A DNA stretch of 64,000 nt from Streptomyces lomondensis (GTDB taxonomy: Bacteria > Actinomycetota > Actinomycetes > Streptomycetales > Streptomycetaceae). Of the stretch, positions 25,741 to 34,078 are shown piece after piece. The notes beneath the pieces were generated by a model that was not told the DNA's origin, did no database searches, and saw only the letters and a program-made list of their open reading frames with translations. The DNA lies in the NCBI RefSeq assembly GCF_014651035.1, contig NZ_BMWC01000015.1, positions 62,001-126,000 on the forward strand. The letters are read 5' to 3'. A program made the position numbers and the translations under genes. Within the stretch, counting starts at the first letter, position 1. Every line of letters begins with the position of its first letter.

Positions 25741-27629
25741 CGTTCTTCTGTCGGTGAGGTGGACACGGGGACCAGGAGGGCGTCGGGGCGGCTCTGCCGC
25801 CGTTCCGGGGCGGGCTCGGCCCGCTTCCCGGGCGGTCCGGCCGGGCGGCCGGGGCGCGTTCGCCGGGGCAGTCGTACGCCGCCCGCGGCTGTCACCGCGA
25901 GCGCCCCGAGCAGGGCGAGCACTGCGGCGGGGAAGAGGACGGCCCACGGGGCACGCTCGGCGTAGGGCTGGTTCTCGGCGAGCAGCAGGCCCCACTCGGG
26001 CGACGGCGGCTGGGCGCCCAGGCCGAGGAACCCGAGCGCGGCGAGGCTCAGCGCGACGCCGGGCAGCCGCAGCAGGGCGTGCCGGGTGACCGGCGGCAGC
26101 ACGGCGGGCAGCAGTTCGTGCCGCAGCAGGTACCAGCGGCCGGCGCCCAGGGCACGCGTGGCGGCCAGATGTGTGGTCGCGCGCTCCTGACGCAGCAGGG
26201 AGGAGGTGTGCGCGGCCAGCGGGGCCCAGGCCACGACACCCACGGCGAACGCCGGTGTCCAGGGGCCGCTGCCCGCGATGCCGGCGACGAGCAGACCGGC
26301 CAGGACGGGCGGTACGGCGCTGACGGTGTCGACCAGCGGCCCGGACAGCCTCGGCAGCAGCCCGAGCAGCAGACCCGCGACCAGGGCGGCGGCGCTCACC
26401 GCGAGGGCGATGCCGAGGGTGGTCAGGGCGCCGTGGGAGACCCGGGCGAGGACGTCCCGGCCGAGCGCGTCCGTGCCGAACGGGTGCGCCAGGGATGGGG
26501 CTTGCAGCCGGGCGAGGGTGTCCAGGGCGAGCGCGTCACGGGGCAGGCCGAAGCCGATGACGGCGGCGAGCAGGGCCCCGTACAGCAGGGGCAGCGTGCG
26601 CGGCGCGGGCGGGCCGGGCCGGTGCGGGGAGTGCAGCGCGCCGTCGCGCAGCGCGGGCCCGACCAGCAGCCGGACCGCGAGCCGGGCGAGGAACCCGGCG
26701 GCGGCCGCGAGCAGGACCAGGGCGAGGGTGCCGGTCTGGAGGACGGGCAGGTCCTGGGCCAGGGCGGCCTGAAGGGTGAGCCGGCCGAGGCCCGGGATGT
26801 CGAAGATCTGCTCGACGGCGACCGACCCGCCGGTCAGGCCGACGACGAACAGGCCCAGGTTCGGCAGCAGTCCGGGCACACAGCGCCGCACGGCCTGCCG
26901 TGCCACGGAGTTGGGCGGCACGCCGCGTGCCGCCGCGGCCACCGCCCACGGTTCGGCGAACGCGCCGGGCAGCAGGTCGTCCAGCAGCCGCCCGAGCACC
27001 GCCCCGGCGGGCAGGCCGAGGGCCAGCGAGGGCAGCACCATCCACTGCGGCCCGTACCAGCCCAGGGCGGGCAGCCAGCCCAGCTGCACGCCGATCACCG
27101 AGGCCAGCACCGAGGCGACGAGGAACTCGGGCAGGGCCGCCAGCACGGCGGTCGCCGTGCCGCCGGGACCGCGCGCACCGAGCCGTCCCCGCGCACCGAG
27201 CCGGAGCGTGCGGGCGCACACCGCCGCCGCGGTGCCCGCCGCGACCACGAGGGCCCCGGCCATCAGCAGCAGCGACGCGCCGAGCGAGTGCACGACGTCG
27301 GGCAGCACCTGCGTGCCGGACACCCACGAGGTGCCCGCGTCTCCGCGCGGCAGCCCGCCCAGCCAGCGGCCGAGCAGCGCCCACGGGCCGTCGTCGAGGC
27401 CGAGTTGGTCACGGATGGCGCGCAGCGTCCCGGGTGCCGGGTCGCGGTCGGCCGAGCGGGCCTTGAGCACGGTGAGCGCCGGGTCGGTGCGCGACAGCCA
27501 CGGCAGCAGGCCGATCGCGGCCACCAGGGCGGCCGTGAGCACGGCCCGCCACAGCAGCGTCGGGCCGCCGCCCCGCGCGAGGACGCGCAGGGCGGCGAGG
27601 CCTCTGGTCACGGGGGAGATCCTGAGCAC
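25737..27629 (-). CDS. fused DppB-DppC-type ABC permease
   Basis: A 630-residue membrane protein made of two binding-protein-dependent permease domains in one chain. The first half resembles DppB and has a coupling motif around EPWAVAAAARGVPPNSVA; the second resembles DppC, starts near HPFGTDALGRDVLARV and has a coupling motif at THLAATRALGAGRWYLL. In most genomes these are separate genes. GTG at 27629 is preceded by AAGGCG and lies 9 bp after the GNAT stop. No binding protein or ATPase for it is found nearby, and its partner is an MFS gene. Peptide, nickel or metallophore uptake are family options. Confidence 0.85.
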   Translation of the reverse strand: MLRISPVTRGLAALRVLARGGGPTLLWRAVLTAALVAAIGLLPWLSRTDPALTVLKARSADRDPAPGTLRAIRDQLGLDDGPWALLGRWLGGLPRGDAGTSWVSGTQVLPDVVHSLGASLLLMAGALVVAAGTAAAVCARTLRLGARGRLGARGPGGTATAVLAALPEFLVASVLASVIGVQLGWLPALGWYGPQWMVLPSLALGLPAGAVLGRLLDDLLPGAFAEPWAVAAAARGVPPNSVARQAVRRCVPGLLPNLGLFVVGLTGGSVAVEQIFDIPGLGRLTLQAALAQDLPVLQTGTLALVLLAAAAGFLARLAVRLLVGPALRDGALHSPHRPGPPAPRTLPLLYGALLAAVIGFGLPRDALALDTLARLQAPSLAHPFGTDALGRDVLARVSHGALTTLGIALAVSAAALVAGLLLGLLPRLSGPLVDTVSAVPPVLAGLLVAGIAGSGPWTPAFAVGVVAWAPLAAHTSSLLRQERATTHLAATRALGAGRWYLLRHELLPAVLPPVTRHALLRLPGVALSLAALGFLGLGAQPPSPEWGLLLAENQPYAERAPWAVLFPAAVLALLGALAVTAAGGVRLPRRTRPGRPAGPPGKRAEPAPERRQSRPDALLVPVSTSPTEER

Positions 27630-27637
27630 CGCCTTGC

Positions 27638-28174
27638 TCAGGAGAAGGGGATCTCGAAGTGCACGACCCCGCTGCCGCCGCCGGGCACTTCCTCCCGCTC
27701 GTCGCAGAGCACCTTGCCGAGCGTCCGCCACAGGCCCATCGCCCCGGGCGAGTGCGGGTACGTGTGCAGGTACACGGACCGGTAACCGCCGTCGGCCCGC
27801 GCGAACTCCAGGAGGCCCTCGACCAGTTGCCGGGCCAGTCCGCGCCGCCGGTGCTCGGGGCGCACGTACACCCGCCGCAGCTGCGCGGTCTCGCCCGAGG
27901 GGAACCGCTCGGCCAGCCAGCGCGGGTTCGGCGGATGTGCCGGCCCGCGCGCGTCCAGCGCCGCCGTGGCCGCCACCGTGCCGTCCCGCCGGTCCACGGC
28001 CACGAGGAGCGTGTGCCGCGGCGGGGCGATGTAGAACGACACCGGATCGATGATGTCGGCGTGCCACCGCGGCACATAACCCGTGTCGAAGTCGCGGTAC
28101 ACCGTGTCGAGCATCACCACCCGGGCCCCGTCGACGTCGGCTGTCGTGGCTTCCCTGATGATGTAGTCGCGCAT
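27638..28174 (-). CDS. GNAT family N-acetyltransferase
   Basis: A 178-residue acetyltransferase. The acetyl-CoA loop is read at QLRRVYVRPEHRRRGLARQL, the classic RRxGxG/A signature of motif A. Substrate unknown. It sits between the small SnoaL-like gene (30 bp upstream) and the fused permease (9 bp downstream), all on the minus strand, so it is probably in one operon with them. A palindrome (28174-28192) overlaps its start codon, suggesting local control of this gene and those downstream. Confidence 0.85.
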   Translation of the reverse strand: MRDYIIREATTADVDGARVVMLDTVYRDFDTGYVPRWHADIIDPVSFYIAPPRHTLLVAVDRRDGTVAATAALDARGPAHPPNPRWLAERFPSGETAQLRRVYVRPEHRRRGLARQLVEGLLEFARADGGYRSVYLHTYPHSPGAMGLWRTLGKVLCDEREEVPGGGSGVVHFEIPFS

Positions 28175-28192
28175 TTGCGCATCATATGCAAA
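28174..28192. promoter_or_regulatory. palindrome overlapping the GNAT start codon
   Basis: TTTGC-GCATCATAT-GCAAA: a 19-bp imperfect palindrome (two mismatched pairs), AT-rich against a GC-rich background, abutting the ATG at 28174. Position suggests a repressor operator for the acetyltransferase/permease/MFS genes. Confidence 0.4.
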
Positions 28193-28204
28193 TAGCTTGG
28201 GCGC

Positions 28205-28597
28205 TCAGTCGGGGGCCGCCGAAGTGATGTGGCTCAGCACGCACAGCCAGCGTCCCTGCCGCTTCACGTACACGTCGGTCGTCCACTCGTCGGCGTCGTG
28301 GCGCTCGCCCTGGAAGTGGGCCGTGTTCGTGACCCGCCCGGTGACCAGGGCCGTGTCGCCGTAGACCCGGACCCTGGGGCGCGTCCTGAGGTCCATCGCC
28401 GAGTGGGTGAGCGCTCCGGACTCGACGAGGGTGAGGAACTTCTCCTTCGGGTCGATCCCCGACTCGGAGACGATCACCCACTCCTCCGCCATGAAGCTCG
28501 CGATGCGCGCGGGGTCGTTGGAGACGATCGCTGCGGCCCAGTCCTCGGCCAGGTCGACGAGCTGACGGGCCTCGACTGATTCGGGTATTTCGCTCAT
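28205..28597 (-). CDS. nuclear transport factor 2 / DUF4440-like small protein
   Basis: A 130-residue SnoaL/NTF2-like cone-fold protein, recognised by the helix with DLAEDWAAAIVSNDPARIASFMAEEWVIV, a central strand RVRVYGDTALVTGRVTN and the C-terminal strand RQGRWLCVLSHIT. Members are enzymes or ligand-binding proteins of mixed function. ATG at 28597; the ribosome site is weak. It is followed by the GNAT gene in the same direction after 30 bp. Confidence 0.8.
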   Translation of the reverse strand: MSEIPESVEARQLVDLAEDWAAAIVSNDPARIASFMAEEWVIVSESGIDPKEKFLTLVESGALTHSAMDLRTRPRVRVYGDTALVTGRVTNTAHFQGERHDADEWTTDVYVKRQGRWLCVLSHITSAAPD

Positions 28598-28662
28598 AGG
28601 ACGACCGTAACGGGGGAGCCCTCGGCGTGTCTCCCGACTCACAGGCACGGGCCCTGGCCCGT

Positions 28663-29460
28663 TCAGCTCTGGGACGGGGTGAGTACCACGAAGTCCGCGT
28701 TCGCCGGGTCGAGGCAGACGGCCAGCCGGCCGACGCCCTCCATGTCCTCGGGGCCCATCTGCACGGTGCCGCCGTTCTCCCTGACCGCGGCCACCGCGGT
28801 GTCGCAGTCGGCGACGGCGAAGACCGGGTGCCAGTACGGCTGCCCGTTCGTCAGCGAGAGGTTCTCCTTGCCCATCTCCATGAGGCCGCCGTGCATGCGC
28901 TCCTCGGGCAGCCCGGCGGGGGTGATGAGGGTGTACGTGCCCGCGCCGCCCGGCAGCGGCATGTCGCTGAACTGCCAGCCGAACAGGCCGCCGTAGAACT
29001 CCTTCGCCGCCGCGGCGTCGCTCGTGTACAGCTCGACCCACGACAGCGAGCCCGGCTGGTCCACCAGCTCCATGCCCGGGTTCGTCCCCGGCTGCCAGAC
29101 GGCGAACTGGCCGCCCAGTGGGTCGCTGTACTGCGCCATCCGGCCCCACTCGTCGAGGTCCATCGGCGCCACCCGCACGGTGCCGCCCGTCTGCTGCACG
29201 GCCTGGGTCGTGGCGTCCGCGTCGGTGACGCAGTAGTACAGCATCCAGGCCGAGCGGGCTCCCTCCTCGGTGAGCTTGCCGAGCCCGGCGACGGTCTTGC
29301 CGTCCTTCTTGAACGTCCCGCCTTCGAAGTCCTCGCTCTCGCCCATGGGCTCGTACTCCCACCCGAGCACCGCGCCGTAGAAGGCCGCGGCGGCCCGGAC
29401 GTCCGGGGCGCCGAGGTCGAGCCAGCAGGGGGAACCGGGGGCGTACTCGGTGGTGATCAT
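28663..29460 (-). CDS. VOC (glyoxalase/bleomycin resistance) superfamily protein, two domains
   Basis: A 265-residue protein made of two tandem VOC modules of about 130 residues. Each starts with a similar strand: CWLDLGAPDVRAAAAFYGAVLGW in the first and SWVELYTSDAAAAKEFYGGLFGW in the second. Streptomyces hydroxylases and resistance-like proteins share this duplicated layout; function unknown. ATG at 29460 follows AAAGGGA; the frame extends 19 codons further upstream without support. Divergent from the methyltransferase gene. Confidence 0.85.
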   Translation of the reverse strand: MITTEYAPGSPCWLDLGAPDVRAAAAFYGAVLGWEYEPMGESEDFEGGTFKKDGKTVAGLGKLTEEGARSAWMLYYCVTDADATTQAVQQTGGTVRVAPMDLDEWGRMAQYSDPLGGQFAVWQPGTNPGMELVDQPGSLSWVELYTSDAAAAKEFYGGLFGWQFSDMPLPGGAGTYTLITPAGLPEERMHGGLMEMGKENLSLTNGQPYWHPVFAVADCDTAVAAVRENGGTVQMGPEDMEGVGRLAVCLDPANADFVVLTPSQS

Positions 29461-29626
29461 GGCGATGCATCCCTTTCGCAGATCCTGTCTGCCCAGCGTG
29501 GCACCGGGCACTGACACTCGCCCGTCGGCCGCTCCCCGGTCGGGTGAGCGCCGGCCCGGGGAAAACCGGGATCATGGCCCGGTCGGGTGGTCGCGGAACT
29601 CTGTGCGGTGAGGGCGGTGGGCGGGC

Positions 29627-30472
29627 GTGGTGGCCGGCTGGGAGTGGGACGACACGTTGTTCGCGGGGACCGCCGCCTACTACGAACGGGGGCGGCTGCC
29701 GTACGCCCCCGGCCTGGCGGACGCGCTCGCCGGGGCGTTGCGGCTGGACGGGCGGGGCCGCCTCATCGACGTGGGCTGCGGACCCGGGACCATCGCGCTG
29801 AGCCTCGCGCATCTGTTCGGCGAGATCGTCGGGGTGGACCCCGACAGCGGCATGATCGCCGAGGCGGCGCGCGCAGCCGCCGGCCGCGGAGTGGGCGACA
29901 GGTCCCGGTGGGTGCAGGCCCGCGCCGAGGCCCTGCCCGCGGGGCTCGGCACGTTCTCCGTCGCCGTCTTCGGCCAGTCCTTCCACTGGATGGACCGCGA
30001 CCTGGTGGCGGCGACCGTCCGGGACATGCTCCGGCCCGGCGGGGCCCTGGTGCACATCTCCGACCTGAAGACGGAGACCCGGACCGTCGACGGCCTGCCG
30101 CACCCGGCGGTCCCCTACGCGGCGGTGGACGAGCTGGTCAAGCGGTACCTGGGCCCCGTGCGGCGAGCGGGCCGCGGGCTGCTTCCGCAGGGGACGCCGG
30201 GCGGCGAGGCCGAGGTGTTCGCGCGGGCCGGATTCTCCGGCCCCTGGCGGCTCGTCGTGCCCGGCGGGCAGGCGCTGGAGCGGAGCGTCGAGGATGTCGT
30301 CGCCTGGGTGTTCTCGATGTCGTTCTCGGCTCCGCACCTGTTCGGAGAGGGCCGAGGCGACTTCGAGGCGGACCTGCGCCGGCTGCTGCGGGAGGCCTCC
30401 GCGTCGGGCCGGTTCTCCGAACGGGCGCCGAGCACGGAGGTCTTCGTGTGGGGGAGGGACTCGTCCGGGTGA
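29627..30472 (+). CDS. class I SAM-dependent methyltransferase
   Basis: A 281-residue methyltransferase. Motif I is LIDVGCGPGTIALSLAHLF, motif II acid in GVDPDSGMI, and post-I region SVAVFGQSFHWMD is typical of the Methyltransf_11/25 group. GTG at 29627 is the start; just two residues later the family-like sequence begins. Substrate unknown. It runs towards the SDR gene (24 bp between the stops) and is divergent from the VOC gene. Confidence 0.88.
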   Translation: MVAGWEWDDTLFAGTAAYYERGRLPYAPGLADALAGALRLDGRGRLIDVGCGPGTIALSLAHLFGEIVGVDPDSGMIAEAARAAAGRGVGDRSRWVQARAEALPAGLGTFSVAVFGQSFHWMDRDLVAATVRDMLRPGGALVHISDLKTETRTVDGLPHPAVPYAAVDELVKRYLGPVRRAGRGLLPQGTPGGEAEVFARAGFSGPWRLVVPGGQALERSVEDVVAWVFSMSFSAPHLFGEGRGDFEADLRRLLREASASGRFSERAPSTEVFVWGRDSSG

Positions 30473-30496
30473 TGACCGAGCGGCGGCCGGGCGGCG

Positions 30497-31312
30497 TCAG
30501 TGGACTGACAGCCCGCCGTCGACGAAGACCGACTGCCCGGTGATGTAGGACGACGCCGGGCTCGCCAGGAAGACGGCCGCGCCCGCGAAGTCGTCGGCCA
30601 GGCCGTTCCGCCCGATCATCGTGCGGGCGGCGAGGGCGGCCACCTTCTCCGGATCCGACGACAGGCGCGCATTGAGCGGGGTCATGACGAAGCCCGGCAC
30701 CAGGACGTTGCAGGTGACACCGCGCGGCGACCACGCCTCGGCCTGGGATCGCGCCAGCGCCTCCAGCCCGCCCTTGGAGGCGCCGTAGGCACCGCTCTGG
30801 ACGAACGCCCGGTGCGCCTGCTGCGAGCTGATGTGCAGGATCCGCCCGTACCCGCGCTCCGCCATGCCGGGCCCGAAGCGCTGCCCCAGCAGGAAGGGCG
30901 CCTCCAGGTTGACGGCCATCGTGGCGTCCCACACGTCCTCGGTGAGCTCGTCCATCGGCGGACGCAGGTTGATGCCGGCGCTGTTGACGAGGATGTCGGG
31001 CTCCCCGAACGCCTCGACCGCGCGCTCGGCCGCCGTCCGCACCCCCTCACGCGTGCTCAGGTCCGCGCTGACCCACGCGGCGCGGCAGCCCTGAGCCGTC
31101 AGTTCCTCGACCGTCGCGGTCAGCCCGGCCTCCGTGCGGGCCACGACCACCACGCTCGCCCCGGCCCGCGCGAGGGCTCGGGTGATGGCGCGGCCGATGC
31201 CGGAACTGCCGCCCGTGACCACCGCGACCCGGCCCTCCAGGGAGAACAACTCGGAGAGATAGCCCTGCGTTCGCGGGGCCGTCTGGGGCTGGTGCGGCGG
31301 CTGTGTCGTCAT
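30497..31312 (-). CDS. short-chain dehydrogenase/reductase (SDR)
   Basis: A 271-residue classical SDR. TGGSSGIGRA is the cofactor site, NSAGIN the structural NAG motif, HISSQQA the catalytic Ser, and YGASKGG the Tyr/Lys pair. An Arg following the second strand (VVVVARTEAG) suggests NADP(H). It resembles gluconate 5-dehydrogenase and 3-oxoacyl-ACP reductases; substrate not clear. ATG at 31312 chosen over an in-frame ATG 33 bp upstream. Divergent from the DUF4396 gene across a region with a CsoR-like palindrome. Confidence 0.88.
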   Translation of the reverse strand: MTTQPPHQPQTAPRTQGYLSELFSLEGRVAVVTGGSSGIGRAITRALARAGASVVVVARTEAGLTATVEELTAQGCRAAWVSADLSTREGVRTAAERAVEAFGEPDILVNSAGINLRPPMDELTEDVWDATMAVNLEAPFLLGQRFGPGMAERGYGRILHISSQQAHRAFVQSGAYGASKGGLEALARSQAEAWSPRGVTCNVLVPGFVMTPLNARLSSDPEKVAALAARTMIGRNGLADDFAGAAVFLASPASSYITGQSVFVDGGLSVH

Positions 31313-31375
31313 GGCGTGCACTCTAGATCGACCGGCCGGCGGCACGACTCTCCCGGTACCCGATATCTGGCGCGA

Positions 31376-31392
31376 ATACCCCCGGGGGGTAT
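31376..31392. promoter_or_regulatory. CsoR-like copper operator candidate
   Basis: ATACCCC-CGG-GGGGTAT is a perfect 7-bp inverted repeat, matching the ATACCCC-N3-GGGGTAT form I recall for actinobacterial CsoR sites. It lies 12 bp upstream of the DUF4396 ATG and 63 bp upstream of the SDR start. No csoR gene is in the window, so control would be in trans. Confidence 0.6.
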
Positions 31393-31404
31393 ATATTCAA
31401 GGTC

Positions 31405-31884
31405 ATGGACCACACCACTCATGAACCTGCGAAGCACCCGCACGGGGCGGCGGCCTCCTGGGGGACCGCCGTGAAGGCGACGCTGCACTGTCTGACCGGG
31501 TGTGCGATCGGCGAGATCCTCGGCATGGTGATCGGCACCGCGCTGGAGTGGGGCAATGTGCCCACCATGGCGCTGGCGATCGGGCTCGCGTTCCTCTTCG
31601 GCTACTCGTTCACCCTGTTCGCGGTCCTGCGGGCCGGCCTCGGCCTCCGGGCCGCGATCAAGGTCGCGCTGGCCGCGGACACGGTCTCGATCGCGGTGAT
31701 GGAGTTCGTGGACAACGCGATCATCGCCCTGACCCCGGGCGCGATGGACGCCCACCTGACGGACACGCTGTTCTGGTCCGCGCTGCTCGGCGGTTTCGCC
31801 GTCGCCTTCCTGATCACGACCCCGATCAACAAGTGGATGATCGGCCGGGGCAAGGGCCATGCCGTCGTCCACGCCCACCACTGA
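31405..31884 (+). CDS. DUF4396 domain membrane protein, possible copper-related
   Basis: A 159-residue protein with four hydrophobic segments; the family-typical ATLHCLTGCAIGEILGMVIG forms the first. Histidines cluster at both ends (MDHTTHEPAKHPHG and HAVVHAHH), and a Cys sits in the first helix, suiting metal binding. A CsoR-like palindrome directly precedes the ribosome site (AAGGTC), leaving room for only a very short leader. DUF4396 proteins have no settled function; a copper role is my inference from the operator and the histidines. Confidence 0.82.
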   Translation: MDHTTHEPAKHPHGAAASWGTAVKATLHCLTGCAIGEILGMVIGTALEWGNVPTMALAIGLAFLFGYSFTLFAVLRAGLGLRAAIKVALAADTVSIAVMEFVDNAIIALTPGAMDAHLTDTLFWSALLGGFAVAFLITTPINKWMIGRGKGHAVVHAHH

Positions 31885-31902
31885 CGCGCCGGAGTCCGGC
31901 AC

Positions 31903-33042
31903 TCAGCCCGTGAGCAGTCGTACCTGTCCCTCGGGCAGTTTCGCCCACCAGTGGTGGTAGCGGCGGTAGACCTCGGTGTCGCGGTCGGCCAGCAGTCGCG
32001 TCAACGACGCGGCCTCCGCGGCGAGCCCGTCCCACGCGGCGGGCGGCAGGGCGTGGAACGCCGTCGCCTCGATGCCGCCGTCGACCGCGCGCCACACGCC
32101 GGCGACCCGGCCGTCGACCAGCAGCGTGGGCAGCACGTCACCGTTCACGCGGATCACCAGACGGCGATAGGCCGGGGGAATCACGCGGCTGCGGTCGGCG
32201 TGGGCCAGCAGGACGCTGTCCCACATGGCCATGAGCCGGGGAGGGGCCGGAGTGTCCGCCGGTGGCCGCGGGGCGCCCGGTACGTCGTACAGGACGGTCC
32301 CGTCCGGCCCTCTCAGCTGCTCCACCGTGTCGGCCAGCGCGAGCAGCGCCTGCCGCACGGGCTGCCGCGGCACCATGGCGAACTGCGCCACGTCCGCCAC
32401 CGACGCCGGGCCGAAGCCCCGCAGATGACGCAGGACCAGCTGCGCGAGCGACTCCATCACCGTCTCCCGCCCCTTGGACACGGGGCCGGTCCGCGCCGCG
32501 GTGAACAACGCCCGGGGGCCGAACGACCACGGCCCGCCGGTCGGGACATGGAGCAGCGGCGCGTACGCCTTGAGCCCCCACCACGCGCCGGCCTTCTTCT
32601 CGCTCCCGACCCGCTCCGCCAGCCACGCCTGCAGCTCGGCGGCCGTCCGCGGCCGGTCGGCGAAGTCCAGCAGCTCCGGGACGAGCGCCTCGCCGTCGGC
32701 CGGCGTGAGCCCCGCCGCGGCGAAGCGGAATCCGAGGCGCGAGGCGTACAGCGTCTGCTGCATCGCCTCGCGGAGCACCTGGTGGTCGTCCGCGTGGACC
32801 GCGTGCAGCGTGATCCGCATCAGGGTCGCCTTGACCACCGTCCGGCGCGCGAAGGCGGCGTCCAGCTCGGCCGGATCGAAGCCGGCCAGCCTGTTCCACA
32901 ACGCCAGGTACGGCGAAGCGGCGTGCTGCGCCTGGAGTGCCACCACGCGCCGCACGGCCTCCCCGGCCTCCATCGCCTCCCGGCCCAGCAGCAACTGGCG
33001 TCCGAGGGTGGCCCGGTTGAGTTCCTGCGCGGTGATCTCCAC
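31903..33042 (-). CDS. winged-helix DNA-binding domain protein (HTH_42 family)
   Basis: A 379-residue protein of the HTH_42/YcaQ-related group, read from RQLLLGR...VVALQAQHAASPYLALWNR at the N-terminus and WDSVLLAHADRSRV in the middle. YcaQ members are DNA glycosylases for interstrand crosslinks, but many actinobacterial paralogues are uncharacterised and I see nothing that proves catalysis here. GTG at 33042 begins the conserved part. Convergent with the DUF4396 gene (18 bp between stops). Confidence 0.8.
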   Translation of the reverse strand: MEITAQELNRATLGRQLLLGREAMEAGEAVRRVVALQAQHAASPYLALWNRLAGFDPAELDAAFARRTVVKATLMRITLHAVHADDHQVLREAMQQTLYASRLGFRFAAAGLTPADGEALVPELLDFADRPRTAAELQAWLAERVGSEKKAGAWWGLKAYAPLLHVPTGGPWSFGPRALFTAARTGPVSKGRETVMESLAQLVLRHLRGFGPASVADVAQFAMVPRQPVRQALLALADTVEQLRGPDGTVLYDVPGAPRPPADTPAPPRLMAMWDSVLLAHADRSRVIPPAYRRLVIRVNGDVLPTLLVDGRVAGVWRAVDGGIEATAFHALPPAAWDGLAAEAASLTRLLADRDTEVYRRYHHWWAKLPEGQVRLLTG

Positions 33043-33134
33043 GCGGGGATTCTGCCGTGGCCCGCCCGGAGTCACAGGTTCCCGAGCAGTGTCCTGGATC
33101 ACATCTCGTGGATTGAGTGTCCGGCCCGGGTGAT

Positions 33135-33157
33135 GCCCGTACCCATGGGTGACGGGG
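33135..33157. promoter_or_regulatory. palindrome upstream of the Met/His-rich membrane protein
   Basis: A perfect 10-bp palindrome, ACCCATGGGT (33141-33150), is flanked by near-matching CCCGT and ACGGG arms. It lies about 35 bp before the ATG at 33185. A candidate operator by symmetry only. Confidence 0.3.
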
Positions 33158-33184
33158 CGGGGCCGGATGCGAGGATGAGGCGCC

Positions 33185-33844
33185 ATGACAGCTGGGTGGT
33201 GTGCTCGCGCGATACGGGCCGCGGTGTTCGCGGCCGTCTGTGTCGTGCTCGCCGCCCTGGGGCACGTCATGATGTCCGGCGACCACGTGCCCCCCTCGAC
33301 GCTGGTGGCCGGCTGGGCCGTGACGGGTGTGGCGGGCTGGTGCCTGGCGGGCCGGGAGCGCGGGCTCCGGCTCGTCGTCGCCGTCGCCGTGGCCGTCCAG
33401 ACGGCCCTGCACTCGGCGTTCTCCCTCGCGCCGCAGGCGCCGGACGCCGGGGCGGCGGGAGACGCCCACTCCCTGAGCGCCCACTCCATGGACATGGGAT
33501 CCATGGGGCACGGCATGGGCTCCATGGACTCCATGTCCCAGCACATGGGGCACATGGGACATGCCCCGGGTGGTGACTCGTCCCTCGGCATGCTCGCCGC
33601 CCACCTGCTGGCCGCCCTGCTGTGCGGACTGTGGCTGGGCCACGGAGAACGGGCCGCCTTCCGTCTGCTGCGCGCCGTGGGCGGGTGGCTGGCCGCGCCC
33701 CTGCGGCTGCTGATCGCGCTGCCGGCGCCGCCACCCCCGCCCGTACGCGTACGCCGGCCTTCTTCGGACCGGGCGCCACGCCTCCTCCTTCTCGTCCACG
33801 CGATCACCTCCCGAGGACCGCCCGCGGGGGCCGCTGCCGCCTGA
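33185..33844 (+). CDS. Met/His-rich polytopic membrane protein, probable copper binding
   Basis: A 219-residue protein with about five hydrophobic segments. Between the third and fourth is a loop of about 35 residues very rich in Met and His (SMDMGSMGHGMGSMDSM, HMGHMGHAPGG), like the copper-binding stretches of CopB, PcoE and related proteins. I do not recognise the membrane part beyond a loose likeness to DUF5134-type proteins. ATG at 33185. The ECF sigma gene lies 234 bp downstream in the same direction. Copper binding is inferred from composition. Confidence 0.75.
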   Translation: MTAGWCARAIRAAVFAAVCVVLAALGHVMMSGDHVPPSTLVAGWAVTGVAGWCLAGRERGLRLVVAVAVAVQTALHSAFSLAPQAPDAGAAGDAHSLSAHSMDMGSMGHGMGSMDSMSQHMGHMGHAPGGDSSLGMLAAHLLAALLCGLWLGHGERAAFRLLRAVGGWLAAPLRLLIALPAPPPPPVRVRRPSSDRAPRLLLLVHAITSRGPPAGAAAA

Positions 33845-33917
33845 CGGCAGCCGGTCATCCCGGGGCAGCCCGTGTGCGCCCCGGTCTCGGTCGTACCTCC
33901 GCAGGTCGGTGCGCCGC

Positions 33918-33933
33918 GCTGCCCGCGGGCAGC
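33918..33933. other. 16-bp perfect palindrome between membrane protein and sigma factor genes
   Basis: GCTGCCCGCGGGCAGC is a perfect palindrome 74 bp after the membrane protein stop. It may be part of a terminator or a binding site. Otherwise the 234-bp gap 33845-34078 shows no recognisable gene. Confidence 0.3.
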
Positions 33934-34078
33934 CCCGCCTGCCCGCCTCACGCGCGCCCGACGGGTACGGCCGCACCCCGCTCACCGGACCGCGCGGCCA
34001 CGCGCGCACGCCGGACACCCGAGTGTCCCCGTGCCCGCCCGTGCGCCCGTGGTCCCGGAAACCCGAGAAGGACATCAG

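Noticed and set aside
26079..27785. 568-residue plus-strand frame opposite the fused permease
   Set aside because: Gly/Gln/Arg-rich composition with no membrane segments; antisense shadow.
33480..33570. Direct repeats of ATGGG/CATGGG
   Set aside because: They code the Met/His/Gly loop of the membrane protein rather than being a DNA-level element.
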